DNA from: DASUZD01 sp036377055
GTDB lineage: Bacteria; Actinomycetota; Thermoleophilia; Gaiellales; Gaiellaceae
Direction of reading: 5' to 3'
NCBI GenBank assembly: GCA_036377055.1
Contig: DASUZD010000243.1
Coordinates: 1-5,468, forward strand
Length of the DNA stretch: 5,468 nucleotides
Position 1 is the stretch's first letter. Each line of letters starts with the position of its first letter. Position numbers and translations under genes: made by a program. Shown here one piece after another: positions 1 to 5,468 of this stretch. The notes under the pieces were generated by a model. It saw nothing but the letters and a program-made list of their open reading frames with translations, did no database searches and had not been told where the DNA came from.

Positions 1-1776
1 AACCCGCTCTTCGTCGAGCAGATGGCGGCGATGGCCGCGGAGGCCGGCGAAGGCGCTCCGCTGGCGGTCCCGCCGACGATCCAGGCGCTCCTCGCGGCGC
101 GGCTCGACCGGCTGGAGCCGGAGGAGCGCGCGGTGATCGAGCGCGCGGCCGTCGTCGGCCGCGGGTTCTGGCGCAGCGCCGTCCACGACCTCGCGCCGCC
201 GGAGCTCCGCGACTCCGTCGGACACCAGCTGATGGCGCTCGTCCGGAAGGAGCTGATCCTCCCCGACACGGCGAAGTTCGAGCGCGAGGACGCGTTCCGC
301 TTCCGGCACGTGCTGATCCGCGACGTCGCGTACGACGGGATGCCGAAGCAGCTCCGCGCCGACCTGCACGAGCGCTTCTCGGACTGGCTCGACGAGCACG
401 AACGGGAGCGCGCGGTCGAGTTCGAGGAGATCCGCGGCTACCACCTCGAGCAGGCGTACCGGCTCCGCGAGCAGCTCGGGCCGGTCGACGAGCGGACGCG
501 CTCGCTCGCGGAGCGAGCGGCATACGTGCTCGGCGCAGCTGGACGGCGCGCGTTCGCTCGCGACGACGCGCCGGCCGCCGTCAGCCTGCTCGACCGCGCC
601 CTCGCGCTCGCGACGGAGCAGGACCCGGCGCGCCTCGAGCTCCAGCGCGAGCTGAGCTACGCGCTCTGGGCCGTCGGAGAGGTCGCGCGCGCCGAGTCGC
701 TCCTGAACGGACTGCTCGAGGCAGCGGCCGCGGCCGGGGACCGGCGGCAGGAGTGGTACGCGATCCTCGACCGCTCCGCGCGCCGGCACACCGCCGGCGG
801 CGAGACCGCCGACGAGCTGCTCCGCGTCGCGGAGGAGGCCGTCGAGATCTTCAGGGGCCTGGACGACCACGTCGGCCTTGCGCGCGCGTGGCGCCGCGTC
901 TCGCTCGCGCACCGCATGTGCAACCGCTACGAGATCGCCGGCGAGGCGGCCGAGAAGGCGATTCGGCACGCGCGCGAGGCGGGCGACGCTCAGGAGGAGG
1001 CGCGCGCCGTCGACATCCTGTGCACGAGCCTCCTCTTCGGGCCGACGCACGCGGAAACGGCGATCGAGCGGTGCCACGAGGTGCTCGCAGGCGCGAGGCG
1101 GACGCCGTTGCTCGAGGCGAACGTCGCGAGCTCGCTTGCGGGGCTCGAGGCGATGGTCGGCGACGTCGATGCTGCCCGGGCGCGGTGCCTCGACGCGGCG
1201 GCGATCTTCGAGGAGCTCGGTCTTCGGATGACGCTGGCGGGGCTCTCGCAGATCGCGGGGATGGTCGAGCTCCTGGCCGGCGACGGCGTCGGCGCCGAGG
1301 AGTGGCTGCGGCGCGGGCTCGAGATCCTGGGCTCGGGGGCGTCGAGCGGCCTCCACTACAGCCTGCTCGCGCACTCGCTCTACGAGCAGGGCCGGCACGA
1401 CGAGGCGGAGGAGGTCGCCCGGGCGGCCCGCGCCGTCGCGCTCCCCGGCGAGACCCACCAGCAGGTGCTGTGGCGGACGGCGACCGCCCGTCTCGCGATC
1501 CTCCACGCCGACGAGGAGCGGGGCGAGGCGCTCGCGCGCGGGGCGGTGCGGCTTACTGACGACACGGATGCCCTCAACCTCCGCGCCGACGCACTCGTCG
1601 TGCTCGCGGAGGTCCTCGACGCCCTCGAGCTCGACGAGGACGCCGCGGCCGCGCGCGCGGATGCGACCGAGCTCTACCGCCGCAAGGGGAACGTCGCCGC
1701 CCTGGCGTTGTTCGAACGCAGCCGACGGCGTATCGTGGATGGCTCTGCGGCCCGCGCGAGAAGGGAGCGACGATGA
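1..1776 (+). CDS. AAA-type ATPase / TPR regulator, cyclase-associated type, C-terminal part (5' end outside window)
   Basis: The frame is open from base 1, giving 591 residues of a longer protein; the ATG at base 22 is internal, not a start. The first residues, NPLFVEQ, match the end of the ATPase domain (usually GNPLFVEQL) of large multidomain regulators that carry an N-terminal class III adenylate/guanylate cyclase or similar output, an AAA ATPase, then helical repeats. Residues about 23-53 (VPPTIQALLAARLDRL and what follows) and about 99-115 (FRFRHVLIRDVAYDGMP) are the winged-helix-like section that normally follows that ATPase. From about residue 165 to the end lie repeated alpha-helical pairs of TPR type, with recurring A..L...A and EEA..AR patterns, probably a protein-binding or sensing scaffold. 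Whether a cyclase domain is present cannot be seen; a LuxR-type or kinase-linked regulator is the alternative. The stop overlaps the next gene's ATG. Confidence 0.85.
   Translation, partial: NPLFVEQMAAMAAEAGEGAPLAVPPTIQALLAARLDRLEPEERAVIERAAVVGRGFWRSAVHDLAPPELRDSVGHQLMALVRKELILPDTAKFEREDAFRFRHVLIRDVAYDGMPKQLRADLHERFSDWLDEHERERAVEFEEIRGYHLEQAYRLREQLGPVDERTRSLAERAAYVLGAAGRRAFARDDAPAAVSLLDRALALATEQDPARLELQRELSYALWAVGEVARAESLLNGLLEAAAAAGDRRQEWYAILDRSARRHTAGGETADELLRVAEEAVEIFRGLDDHVGLARAWRRVSLAHRMCNRYEIAGEAAEKAIRHAREAGDAQEEARAVDILCTSLLFGPTHAETAIERCHEVLAGARRTPLLEANVASSLAGLEAMVGDVDAARARCLDAAAIFEELGLRMTLAGLSQIAGMVELLAGDGVGAEEWLRRGLEILGSGASSGLHYSLLAHSLYEQGRHDEAEEVARAARAVALPGETHQQVLWRTATARLAILHADEERGEALARGAVRLTDDTDALNLRADALVVLAEVLDALELDEDAAAARADATELYRRKGNVAALALFERSRRRIVDGSAARARRERR
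1708..1736 (+). promoter_or_regulatory. Possible internal promoter for the 75-residue gene
   Basis: TTGTTC (1708-1713) lies 17 bases before TATCGT (1731-1736), inside the last codons of the ATPase/TPR gene. The second box fits the actinobacterial TANNNT -10 pattern, while the first matches only TTG of the -35 consensus. Transcription would start near 1743 and leave a leader of about 30 bases carrying the AAGGGAG ribosome-binding site of the next gene. Chance occurrence is possible, as this is coding DNA. Confidence 0.25.
1761..1767 (+). promoter_or_regulatory. Ribosome binding site of the 75-residue gene
   Basis: AAGGGAG sits five bases before the ATG at 1773, at good Shine-Dalgarno spacing. 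It decides the start of this small gene and supports its being real, although the site lies within the upstream coding region. Confidence 0.6.
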
Positions 1777-2000
1777 CCGAGTCTGGGGGCGGCGGTAAGC
1801 GGCAGCTCGTCGGCCGCCACCGACCGAAGGACAAGATCAAGCACCACGAGGGGTTCCACCTCGCGATCGAGGACGCGCTCGCGAACCACGACTGGCCCGC
1901 TGGGGACCACGACGCGAGCGTCCACTTCGGCGCAGTGGTGAACGTCACGAACCCCGGCGTGATCCACGAGTACGTCGTCCGGATCGAGGCGGACGTCTAG
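1773..2000 (+). CDS. Small hypothetical protein, 75 residues
   Basis: I do not recognise this family with confidence. The ATG overlaps the upstream TGA as ATGA and is preceded by AAGGGAG at five-base spacing, so translation is probably coupled to the regulator gene. The product is soluble, without signal peptide, membrane segment or cysteine. It begins with a flexible MTESGGGG and a basic stretch (KRQLVGRHRPKDKIKHH). A probable helix follows (FHLAIEDALANHDW), then two probable beta strands (VHFGAVVNVT and HEYVVRIEADV). It is rich in histidine (8 of 75). The order helix, short NHDW motif, strand, turn, strand loosely recalls dodecin, a small flavin-storage protein with an NLDW motif, but the helix is shorter and the match may be accidental. 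Its TAG stop overlaps the stop of the opposing gene. Confidence 0.7.
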   Translation: MTESGGGGKRQLVGRHRPKDKIKHHEGFHLAIEDALANHDWPAGDHDASVHFGAVVNVTNPGVIHEYVVRIEADV

Positions 2001-2443
2001 GTTCCGAAGCGGTCCCAGGGCCAGGGCGCCCCGCCGGCGTAGCGCGCGATGCCGGGGCCGGTCGGCCAGGGGCGCCGGCCGAGGACGCCTGCTTCGACGC
2101 GGAAGACGCGCGCGGGAAAGATCCGCGCGAACGAGTTCGGACGAAGCCGTGCGCCATCGTCGGCGGCGAGGAGCGCGCCGGCGAAGCGCACCTCGTCGCG
2201 GAGGAGCGTCGTCACCGCGCGCCGCGGCGGGCCCGCGAGGAGGTCGCGGAGCGCGCCGGAGACGGCAGGGTCGTCGAAGGGAATCGAAACGCCTCGCGGA
2301 GCGCGCACGAGCGATACCCACGCCGGATCGCCTTTGGCGTCGTGCACGCGCGGGTCGACGCGGAACGCGCCCTCCGGCTCCGGCTCGTCGCTCGACACGA
2401 ACCGGAGCTCGTCGTCGCGCACGACCAGCCAGGCCCAGCTCAT
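1997..2443 (-). CDS. Hypothetical protein, 148 residues, coupled to the redoxin gene
   Basis: I do not recognise this protein. It starts MSWAWLVVRDDELRF and ends PWPWDRFGT; it has no cysteine, clear membrane span or signal peptide. It looks like a mixed alpha/beta soluble protein: a strand-like start, an acidic turn (SSDEPEPEG), a helix near residues 58-70 (PAVSGALRDLLAG), and a tail from about residue 120 rich in Gly, Pro, Trp and Arg. Its ATG overlaps the redoxin TGA as ATGA, and AAGGGG (2451-2446) lies just two bases upstream, close for an independent site, so coupled translation is likely. It is probably the last gene of the ftsY-redoxin operon and may act with the redoxin, an inference from position only. 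A longer open frame over this region on the same strand (2498-1674) is judged a shadow. Confidence 0.65.
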   Translation of the reverse strand: MSWAWLVVRDDELRFVSSDEPEPEGAFRVDPRVHDAKGDPAWVSLVRAPRGVSIPFDDPAVSGALRDLLAGPPRRAVTTLLRDEVRFAGALLAADDGARLRPNSFARIFPARVFRVEAGVLGRRPWPTGPGIARYAGGAPWPWDRFGT

Positions 2444-2958
2444 CGCCCCTTGGGCGGCGGCGGCTCCCAGTCGCGGCGGATCTCGCGCGAGATCTCACGG
2501 AGGTCGCGCCGCAGCTCCTCGAGCGTCGGCCGGCCCCAGAACCAGTAGCCGTTGTAGACGCGGTGGATCCGCAGGTCGGGGAAGAGCGTGAAAGCGGTCG
2601 GCACGTACGGGTCGTGCACCGTGTCCGTCGTCTCGAGCAGGTCGAGCTCGGCCTGGTAGCGGCGGTCGGCGTCGGAGAGGAACGTCCAGCGCGCGCCGAG
2701 CCCGGCGCGAAACGCGGCCTCTACCTCCGGCGGGTCGACGCTCACCGAGACCATTCGCGTGTAGGCGACCTCGACCTCGGCCTGGAACCCGACGAGGAGA
2801 CGGAAGAGCGCCTGCTCCTTAGGGCACCACCAGCCGCGGTAGAAGTTGAGGACGAGCGGGTCACCGCCCGCGAGCTCGGAGAGGCGGCGGACGTTCCCGG
2901 CGTGGTCGGGGAGCTCGAGGTCCGGGAAGAGCGCGCCGGCTGTGAGGTCGCTGCGCAC
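2440..2958 (-). CDS. Single-cysteine redoxin / AhpC-TSA-type thioredoxin-fold protein
   Basis: This is a 172-residue cytoplasmic thioredoxin-fold protein of the AhpC/TSA-redoxin group, whose members reduce peroxides or thiols. Visible landmarks are PDLELPDHAG (12-21), the strand and active site LVLNFYRGWWCPKEQ (35-49) with Cys45, VSVSVDPPEVEAAF (70-83), WTFLSD (91-96), the probable cis-proline in VPTAF (119-123), and a final helix ELRRDLREI. Cys45 is the only cysteine: the usual second Cys of RGxWCPxC is Glu48, so a one-cysteine mechanism with an external thiol is expected, or loss of peroxidase activity. I chose the GTG at 2958 because the family's N-terminus begins right after it and no ATG precedes the active site. 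It lies two bases beyond the ftsY stop. The frame stays open far upstream, but that part overlaps ftsY and makes no sensible protein. Confidence 0.85.
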   Translation of the reverse strand: MRSDLTAGALFPDLELPDHAGNVRRLSELAGGDPLVLNFYRGWWCPKEQALFRLLVGFQAEVEVAYTRMVSVSVDPPEVEAAFRAGLGARWTFLSDADRRYQAELDLLETTDTVHDPYVPTAFTLFPDLRIHRVYNGYWFWGRPTLEELRRDLREISREIRRDWEPPPPKGR

Positions 2959-2960
2959 CG

Positions 2961-3911
2961 CTACCCCGCGACGAGCGCGCGCGCGAAGTCCTGCGGGTCG
3001 AACGGGCGCAGGTCCTCGAGCCGCTCCCCGACGCCGATCAGCTTCACGGGCAGCCCGAGCTCGTAGGCGATCGCGACGGCGACGCCACCCTTCGCCGAGC
3101 CGTCGAGCTTCGTCAGCGCGACGCCGGTCACGCCGGCCGCCTCGCCGAACAGCCGCGCCTGCTGGAGGCCGTTCTGGCCCGTCGTCGCGTCGATCACGAG
3201 CAGCGTTTCGTGCGGCGCCCCTTCGATTCGGCCGGCGATCACCCGGCGCACCTTCGCGAGCTCCTCCATCAGGTTCGTCTGCGTGTGCAGCCGGCCGGCC
3301 GTGTCGACGATGACGACGTCGCGGCCATCTCGTCGCGCGGCCTCGATCGCGTCGTAGGCGACCGCCGCCGGATCGCCGCCGCGCTCGGCGCCGACGAACT
3401 CCGCCCCGGCTCGGTCGGCCCAGATCTCGAGCTGCTCCTCCGCGGCAGCCCGGAAGGTGTCGGCGGCGCCGAGGACGACCGAGTGGCCGTGCTCCGCGAG
3501 CCGGAAGGCGAGCTTGCCGATCGTGGTCGTCTTGCCGGTTCCGTTGACGCCGACGACGAGGACGACGCTGGGGTCGGAGTCGACGTCGAGCCGGCCCGGC
3601 TCTCCGAGCAGCACGGCGATCTCCTCCGCCAGGGCTGTGCCGAGGTCGGACAGGTCGGTGCGGCCCTCGAGCCGGCGGATCAGCTCCGCGGTCGCGCGGA
3701 CGCCGACGTCGCCTGCGATCAGCGCCTCCTCGAGCCGCTCCCAGGCCGCGTCGTCGCCCGGGTCGAAGGCCGCGGCGGCGATCTCCTGCGTCAGCGCGCG
3801 GCGGCTCTTCGAGAGCGATTCGCGGAGCCGCGCGAACATCCCGCCGCGCGCCTCTTCGGGCTCGGGACGCGCGTTCTCCTCGCCGAGCAGCTCCGACCAC
3901 GACCTCGCCAT
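2961..3911 (-). CDS. ftsY: Signal recognition particle receptor FtsY (SRP GTPase)
   Basis: This 316-residue FtsY is the membrane-associated GTPase that receives SRP-ribosome-nascent chain complexes and passes them to the Sec translocon, forming a twin GTPase with Ffh. After a short acidic leader (1-24) comes the helical N domain (about 25-105, from MFARLRESLSKSR). The G domain has the P-loop GVNGTGKTTT (121-130), DTFRAAA (151-157), DTAGR (203-207), DATTGQNG (241-248), TKLDGSAKGG (267-276), GVGE (293-296) and the closing LRPFDPQDFARAL. All expected nucleotide-binding motifs are intact. The acidic A domain is nearly absent, as in many short FtsY proteins. The ATG at 3911 has no clear Shine-Dalgarno; Met25 (3839) is a possible alternative start that would still keep the NG core. 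It follows smc, as in many bacteria, and leads an apparent operon with the redoxin. Confidence 0.97.
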   Translation of the reverse strand: MARSWSELLGEENARPEPEEARGGMFARLRESLSKSRRALTQEIAAAAFDPGDDAAWERLEEALIAGDVGVRATAELIRRLEGRTDLSDLGTALAEEIAVLLGEPGRLDVDSDPSVVLVVGVNGTGKTTTIGKLAFRLAEHGHSVVLGAADTFRAAAEEQLEIWADRAGAEFVGAERGGDPAAVAYDAIEAARRDGRDVVIVDTAGRLHTQTNLMEELAKVRRVIAGRIEGAPHETLLVIDATTGQNGLQQARLFGEAAGVTGVALTKLDGSAKGGVAVAIAYELGLPVKLIGVGERLEDLRPFDPQDFARALVAG

Positions 3912-3920
3912 CGCGGCGCC

Positions 3921-3926
3921 ACGATA
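3921..3926 (-). promoter_or_regulatory. Possible -10 box for a leaderless ftsY transcript
   Basis: On the - strand TATCGT ends nine bases before the ftsY ATG and fits TANNNT. Transcription would begin at or within a few bases of the ATG, which would explain the missing Shine-Dalgarno site. No good -35 box is seen at 16-18 bases, so this remains weak. Confidence 0.3.
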
Positions 3927-3943
3927 GCGGCGTCAGCCGCAGC

Positions 3944-3985
3944 GCCCGTCTGGGGTCAGGCCCACGGACCGGTCGGGGCGAGACG
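3944..3985. repeat. Intergenic repeat copy 1 (shortened copy)
   Basis: This copy matches 4033-4090. Positions 3951-3974 are identical to 4056-4079 (24 bases, starting TGGGGTCAGGCCCACGG). After two mismatches, GGCGAGACG (3977-3985) equals 4082-4090. The left flank GCCCGTCT (3944-3951) equals 4033-4040. Relative to copy 2 it lacks about 16 bases after that flank, so it cannot form the long hairpin of copy 2. It lies between smc and ftsY, 33 bases upstream of the ftsY start. Confidence 0.85.
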
Positions 3986-4032
3986 ATCGGCCGCGTGGCG
4001 GCAGCGATCGCGGGCGGGGCATGGCCGTTCGG

Positions 4033-4090
4033 GCCCGTCTCGCCGGGACGTGACCTGGGGTCAGGCCCACGGACCGGTCCCGGCGAGACG
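4033..4090. repeat. Intergenic repeat copy 2 (long palindromic copy)
   Basis: This is the longer copy of the element, offset 105 bases from copy 1 over the shared 24-base core. It contains a perfect 14-base inverted repeat: CGTCTCGCCGGGAC (4036-4049) and GTCCCGGCGAGACG (4077-4090), separated by 27 bases. Inside lie a second palindrome, TGACC-TGG-GGTCA (4051-4063), and the self-complementary GGACCGGTCC (4071-4080). It begins 28 bases past the smc stop. There is no encoded protein, transposase or target-site duplication, so it resembles a REP-like palindromic element. Confidence 0.85.
4036..4090 (-). terminator. Possible 3'-end hairpin of the smc transcript
   Basis: In the smc mRNA the 14-base perfect stem of repeat copy 2 would form a very stable GC-rich hairpin starting 28 bases after the stop codon. 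No U-tract follows (the next bases are GGCCCGAACG), so it is not a canonical intrinsic terminator. It could instead stabilise the 3' end or act as a U-tract-less terminator. The role is inferred from position and structure only. Confidence 0.35.
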
Positions 4091-4118
4091 CGTTGCCGCA
4101 GGAGGAGCGGCTAACGGG

Positions 4119-5468
4119 CTACGCGACCGCGGCGGCCGCGCGGTCCTCGCGCGGGAGCCGGCGCGACACGACCTGGGAGATCCCGTCGCCGCCCATCGTG
4201 ACGCCGTAGAGGACGTCGGCGGCTTCCATCGTCCGCTTCTGGTGCGTGATGACGACGAACTGGGCCCGGTCCGCGTAGCGCCGCAGAAGCTCGACGAAGC
4301 GGCCGATGTTCGTGTCGTCGAGGGCCGCCTCGACCTCGTCGAGCAAGTAGAACGGGCACGGCCGCGCCAGGAAGAGCGCGAAGAGGAACGCGATCGCCCC
4401 GAGGGAGCGCTCACCGCCGGACAGGAGCGACAGCCGCGTCACCTTCTTCCCGGCCGGCCGGAGCTCGACCTCGACGCCCGGCGGCTCGTCCTCCTCCCCT
4501 CCCTCCGTCAACCGGAGCCGGCCCTCGCCGCCCGGGAAGAGGGTCGCGGCCACCTCGGCGAACCCGTCGCGCACGGCCGCGAACGTCTCCTCGAACCGGC
4601 GCTCGACCGTCTCCGTTAGCTCGGCGCGGAGCCGCTCGAGCTCGGCGCCGGCGCGCTCGACGTCCGCCCGCTGCGCCTCGAGCTCCTCGAGCCGCGCGAG
4701 CTCGCGCTCGTACTCCTCCTTCGCGAGCGGGTTCACGGGGCCGACCGAAGCCAGCCGCCGCTCGACCCGCTCGAGCTTCGCGCGCAACTCCTCGGCGTCG
4801 TCGCCGTCCTCCGCCTCCGCGTCCCCTGCGCGCTCCCGCGCCGCGGCGAGCTCCGCCTCGAGACGCGCCAGCTCGACCTCGATCGCCGCCGCGCGCTCCC
4901 CCGCCTCCCCGGCCTCACGACGAAGCTCGGCCTCGACCGTGCCGAGCCTGCGCAGCTCCGCCGCCAGCTCAGACGCTCGCAGGGCGCCCGCGTCGACTCG
5001 CGCCCGAAGCGGCGTCTCGAGCCTCGCCGCGAGCTTCGCGCCCGACGCAAGCGCGGCGTCGACCCGCTCGACGACCGCCGCGAGCCGCGCGAGCAGCCGA
5101 GGATCGCCGCGCCTCCGCGGCGCCGTCGAAGCGGCCGCCTCCGCCGCACGTGCCCGAGCCTGCTCCGCCGCAGCCGCCGCAGCAACGACCCGCGCCCCGA
5201 CATCGTCGATCTCGGCTCGAAGCTCCCGGCGACGGGCCTCGAGCTCGAGCAGGAGCGCCTCCGCGGCCTCGCCCGCGAACCAGACCACGCCGCGCTCCGG
5301 GTCGTAGCCGTGACCCTCACGCGTGACCGCGACGCCCGCCTCGACGGAGAGCAGCTCGTCGCGCTCGACGACCCGCATCCCCGCGAGGAGCGCGTCCGCG
5401 CCGCCGACCACGACCGTGAGGCTTCCGAGCCCTTCCGTCCGCGCGCGCTCCACGAGCGCGAGCGCCGC
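4119..5468 (-). CDS. smc: Chromosome segregation ATPase SMC, C-terminal part (N-terminus outside window)
   Basis: The frame is open to the window edge, giving 449 residues of the C-terminal half; the GTG at 5453 is internal. SMC dimers with ScpA/ScpB kleisin-type partners organise and separate chromosomes. Numbering from that GTG, residues 1-65 look like the end of the hinge, 66-235 and 241-285 are Ala/Glu/Arg-rich coiled coil, and VGPVNPLAKEEYE (237-249) is a conserved SMC segment. The C-terminal head has FEETFAAVRDGF (287-298), the LSGGE signature (343-347), Walker B FYLLDEVEAALDDTN (368-382) and VITHQKRTMEAADVLYGVTM (401-420). Walker A lies in the missing N-terminal head. The stretch from hinge end to head is about 225 residues, shorter than the roughly 340 I recall for Bacillus subtilis SMC. 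The hinge end lacks the usual glycine-rich GGSxTGG. Head motifs are intact, so it is probably functional. Confidence 0.95.
   Translation of the reverse strand, partial: AALALVERARTEGLGSLTVVVGGADALLAGMRVVERDELLSVEAGVAVTREGHGYDPERGVVWFAGEAAEALLLELEARRRELRAEIDDVGARVVAAAAAAEQARARAAEAAASTAPRRRGDPRLLARLAAVVERVDAALASGAKLAARLETPLRARVDAGALRASELAAELRRLGTVEAELRREAGEAGERAAAIEVELARLEAELAAARERAGDAEAEDGDDAEELRAKLERVERRLASVGPVNPLAKEEYERELARLEELEAQRADVERAGAELERLRAELTETVERRFEETFAAVRDGFAEVAATLFPGGEGRLRLTEGGEEDEPPGVEVELRPAGKKVTRLSLLSGGERSLGAIAFLFALFLARPCPFYLLDEVEAALDDTNIGRFVELLRRYADRAQFVVITHQKRTMEAADVLYGVTMGGDGISQVVSRRLPREDRAAAAVA

Larger units (their letters stand above)
3912..4118. other. smc-ftsY intergenic region, 207 bases
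   Basis: No gene is supported here. It holds the two repeat copies, the hairpin and the possible ftsY -10 box described separately. The spacer between the copies (3986-4032) shows nothing I can interpret. AGGAGGAG at 4100-4107 on the + strand has no start codon after it. Confidence 0.7.

Noticed and set aside
753..1559. + strand open frame of 268 codons inside the ATPase/TPR gene
   Set aside because: An Arg-rich shadow of a gene whose own frame gives clear helical repeats and family motifs.
1739..1798. Short ATG frame just after TATCGT as a leaderless 19-residue peptide
   Set aside because: It overlaps two genes, is Arg-rich and has no independent support; the TATCGT is better read as a possible promoter for the 75-residue gene.
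2025..2076. GGCGCCCC / GGGGCGCC inverted repeat as a terminator after the 75-residue gene
   Set aside because: Only eight bases with a 36-base loop, inside coding DNA of this GC content and without a T-tract; expected by chance.
1674..2498. - strand open frame of 274 codons
   Set aside because: It overlaps three better-supported genes, is Arg-rich with no recognisable motif, and has a composition typical of a shadow frame.
2149..3066. + strand open frame of 305 codons
   Set aside because: It is antisense in codon register to the redoxin gene and yields an Arg/Ala-rich product with no motif.
2959..3900. Upstream extension of the redoxin frame to 486 codons
   Set aside because: It overlaps all of ftsY in another frame and encodes Arg-rich low-complexity sequence. 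The family N-terminus starts at the GTG at 2958.
4100..4107. AGGAGGAG resembling a strong ribosome binding site on the + strand
   Set aside because: No start codon follows at suitable distance, and the + strand there is antisense to smc.
3210..4619. Long + strand open frame (469 codons) across ftsY, the spacer and smc
   Set aside because: It lies in exact codon register opposite both ftsY and smc, where GC-rich codons rarely create antisense stops. The two sense genes have clear family motifs; the antisense product is low-complexity and unrecognisable.

Overview
This is very GC-rich DNA in which the real reading frames strongly prefer G or C at the third codon position. The gene families and protein style (a large AAA/TPR cyclase-type regulator, an alanine/arginine-rich SMC, FtsY with a short acidic leader) suggest a high-GC actinobacterium. 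Thermoleophilia/Gaiellales is the closest match I recall. That placement is inference from protein style, not from a marker gene.

Layout: two converging gene blocks meet tail to tail at about 1997-2000. On the + strand, 1-1776 is the 3' part of a large ATPase/TPR signalling protein whose N-terminus lies outside the window. Its stop overlaps the start of a 75-residue unknown protein (1773-2000) as ATGA. On the - strand, read right to left, come the C-terminal part of smc (5468-4119, N-terminus outside the window), a 207-base intergenic region with a duplicated palindromic element, complete ftsY (3911-2961), a single-cysteine redoxin (2958-2440) two bases after ftsY, and a 148-residue unknown protein (2443-1997) that overlaps the redoxin stop as ATGA. 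The last genes of the two blocks overlap by the four bases CTAG, which supply both stop codons.

Functionally, smc (chromosome organisation) and ftsY (SRP receptor, co-translational membrane targeting) are core housekeeping genes that are neighbours in many bacteria. The redoxin and the unknown protein look co-transcribed with ftsY and translationally coupled to it. The + strand regulator is unrelated in function and simply faces this cluster.

I see no tRNA, rRNA, CRISPR array, transposase or clear horizontally acquired segment. The least ordinary items are the smc-ftsY intergenic element, the apparently shortened SMC C-terminal arm with an unusual hinge end, and the two unrecognised small proteins. 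I do not see convincing evidence of a new multi-gene system.
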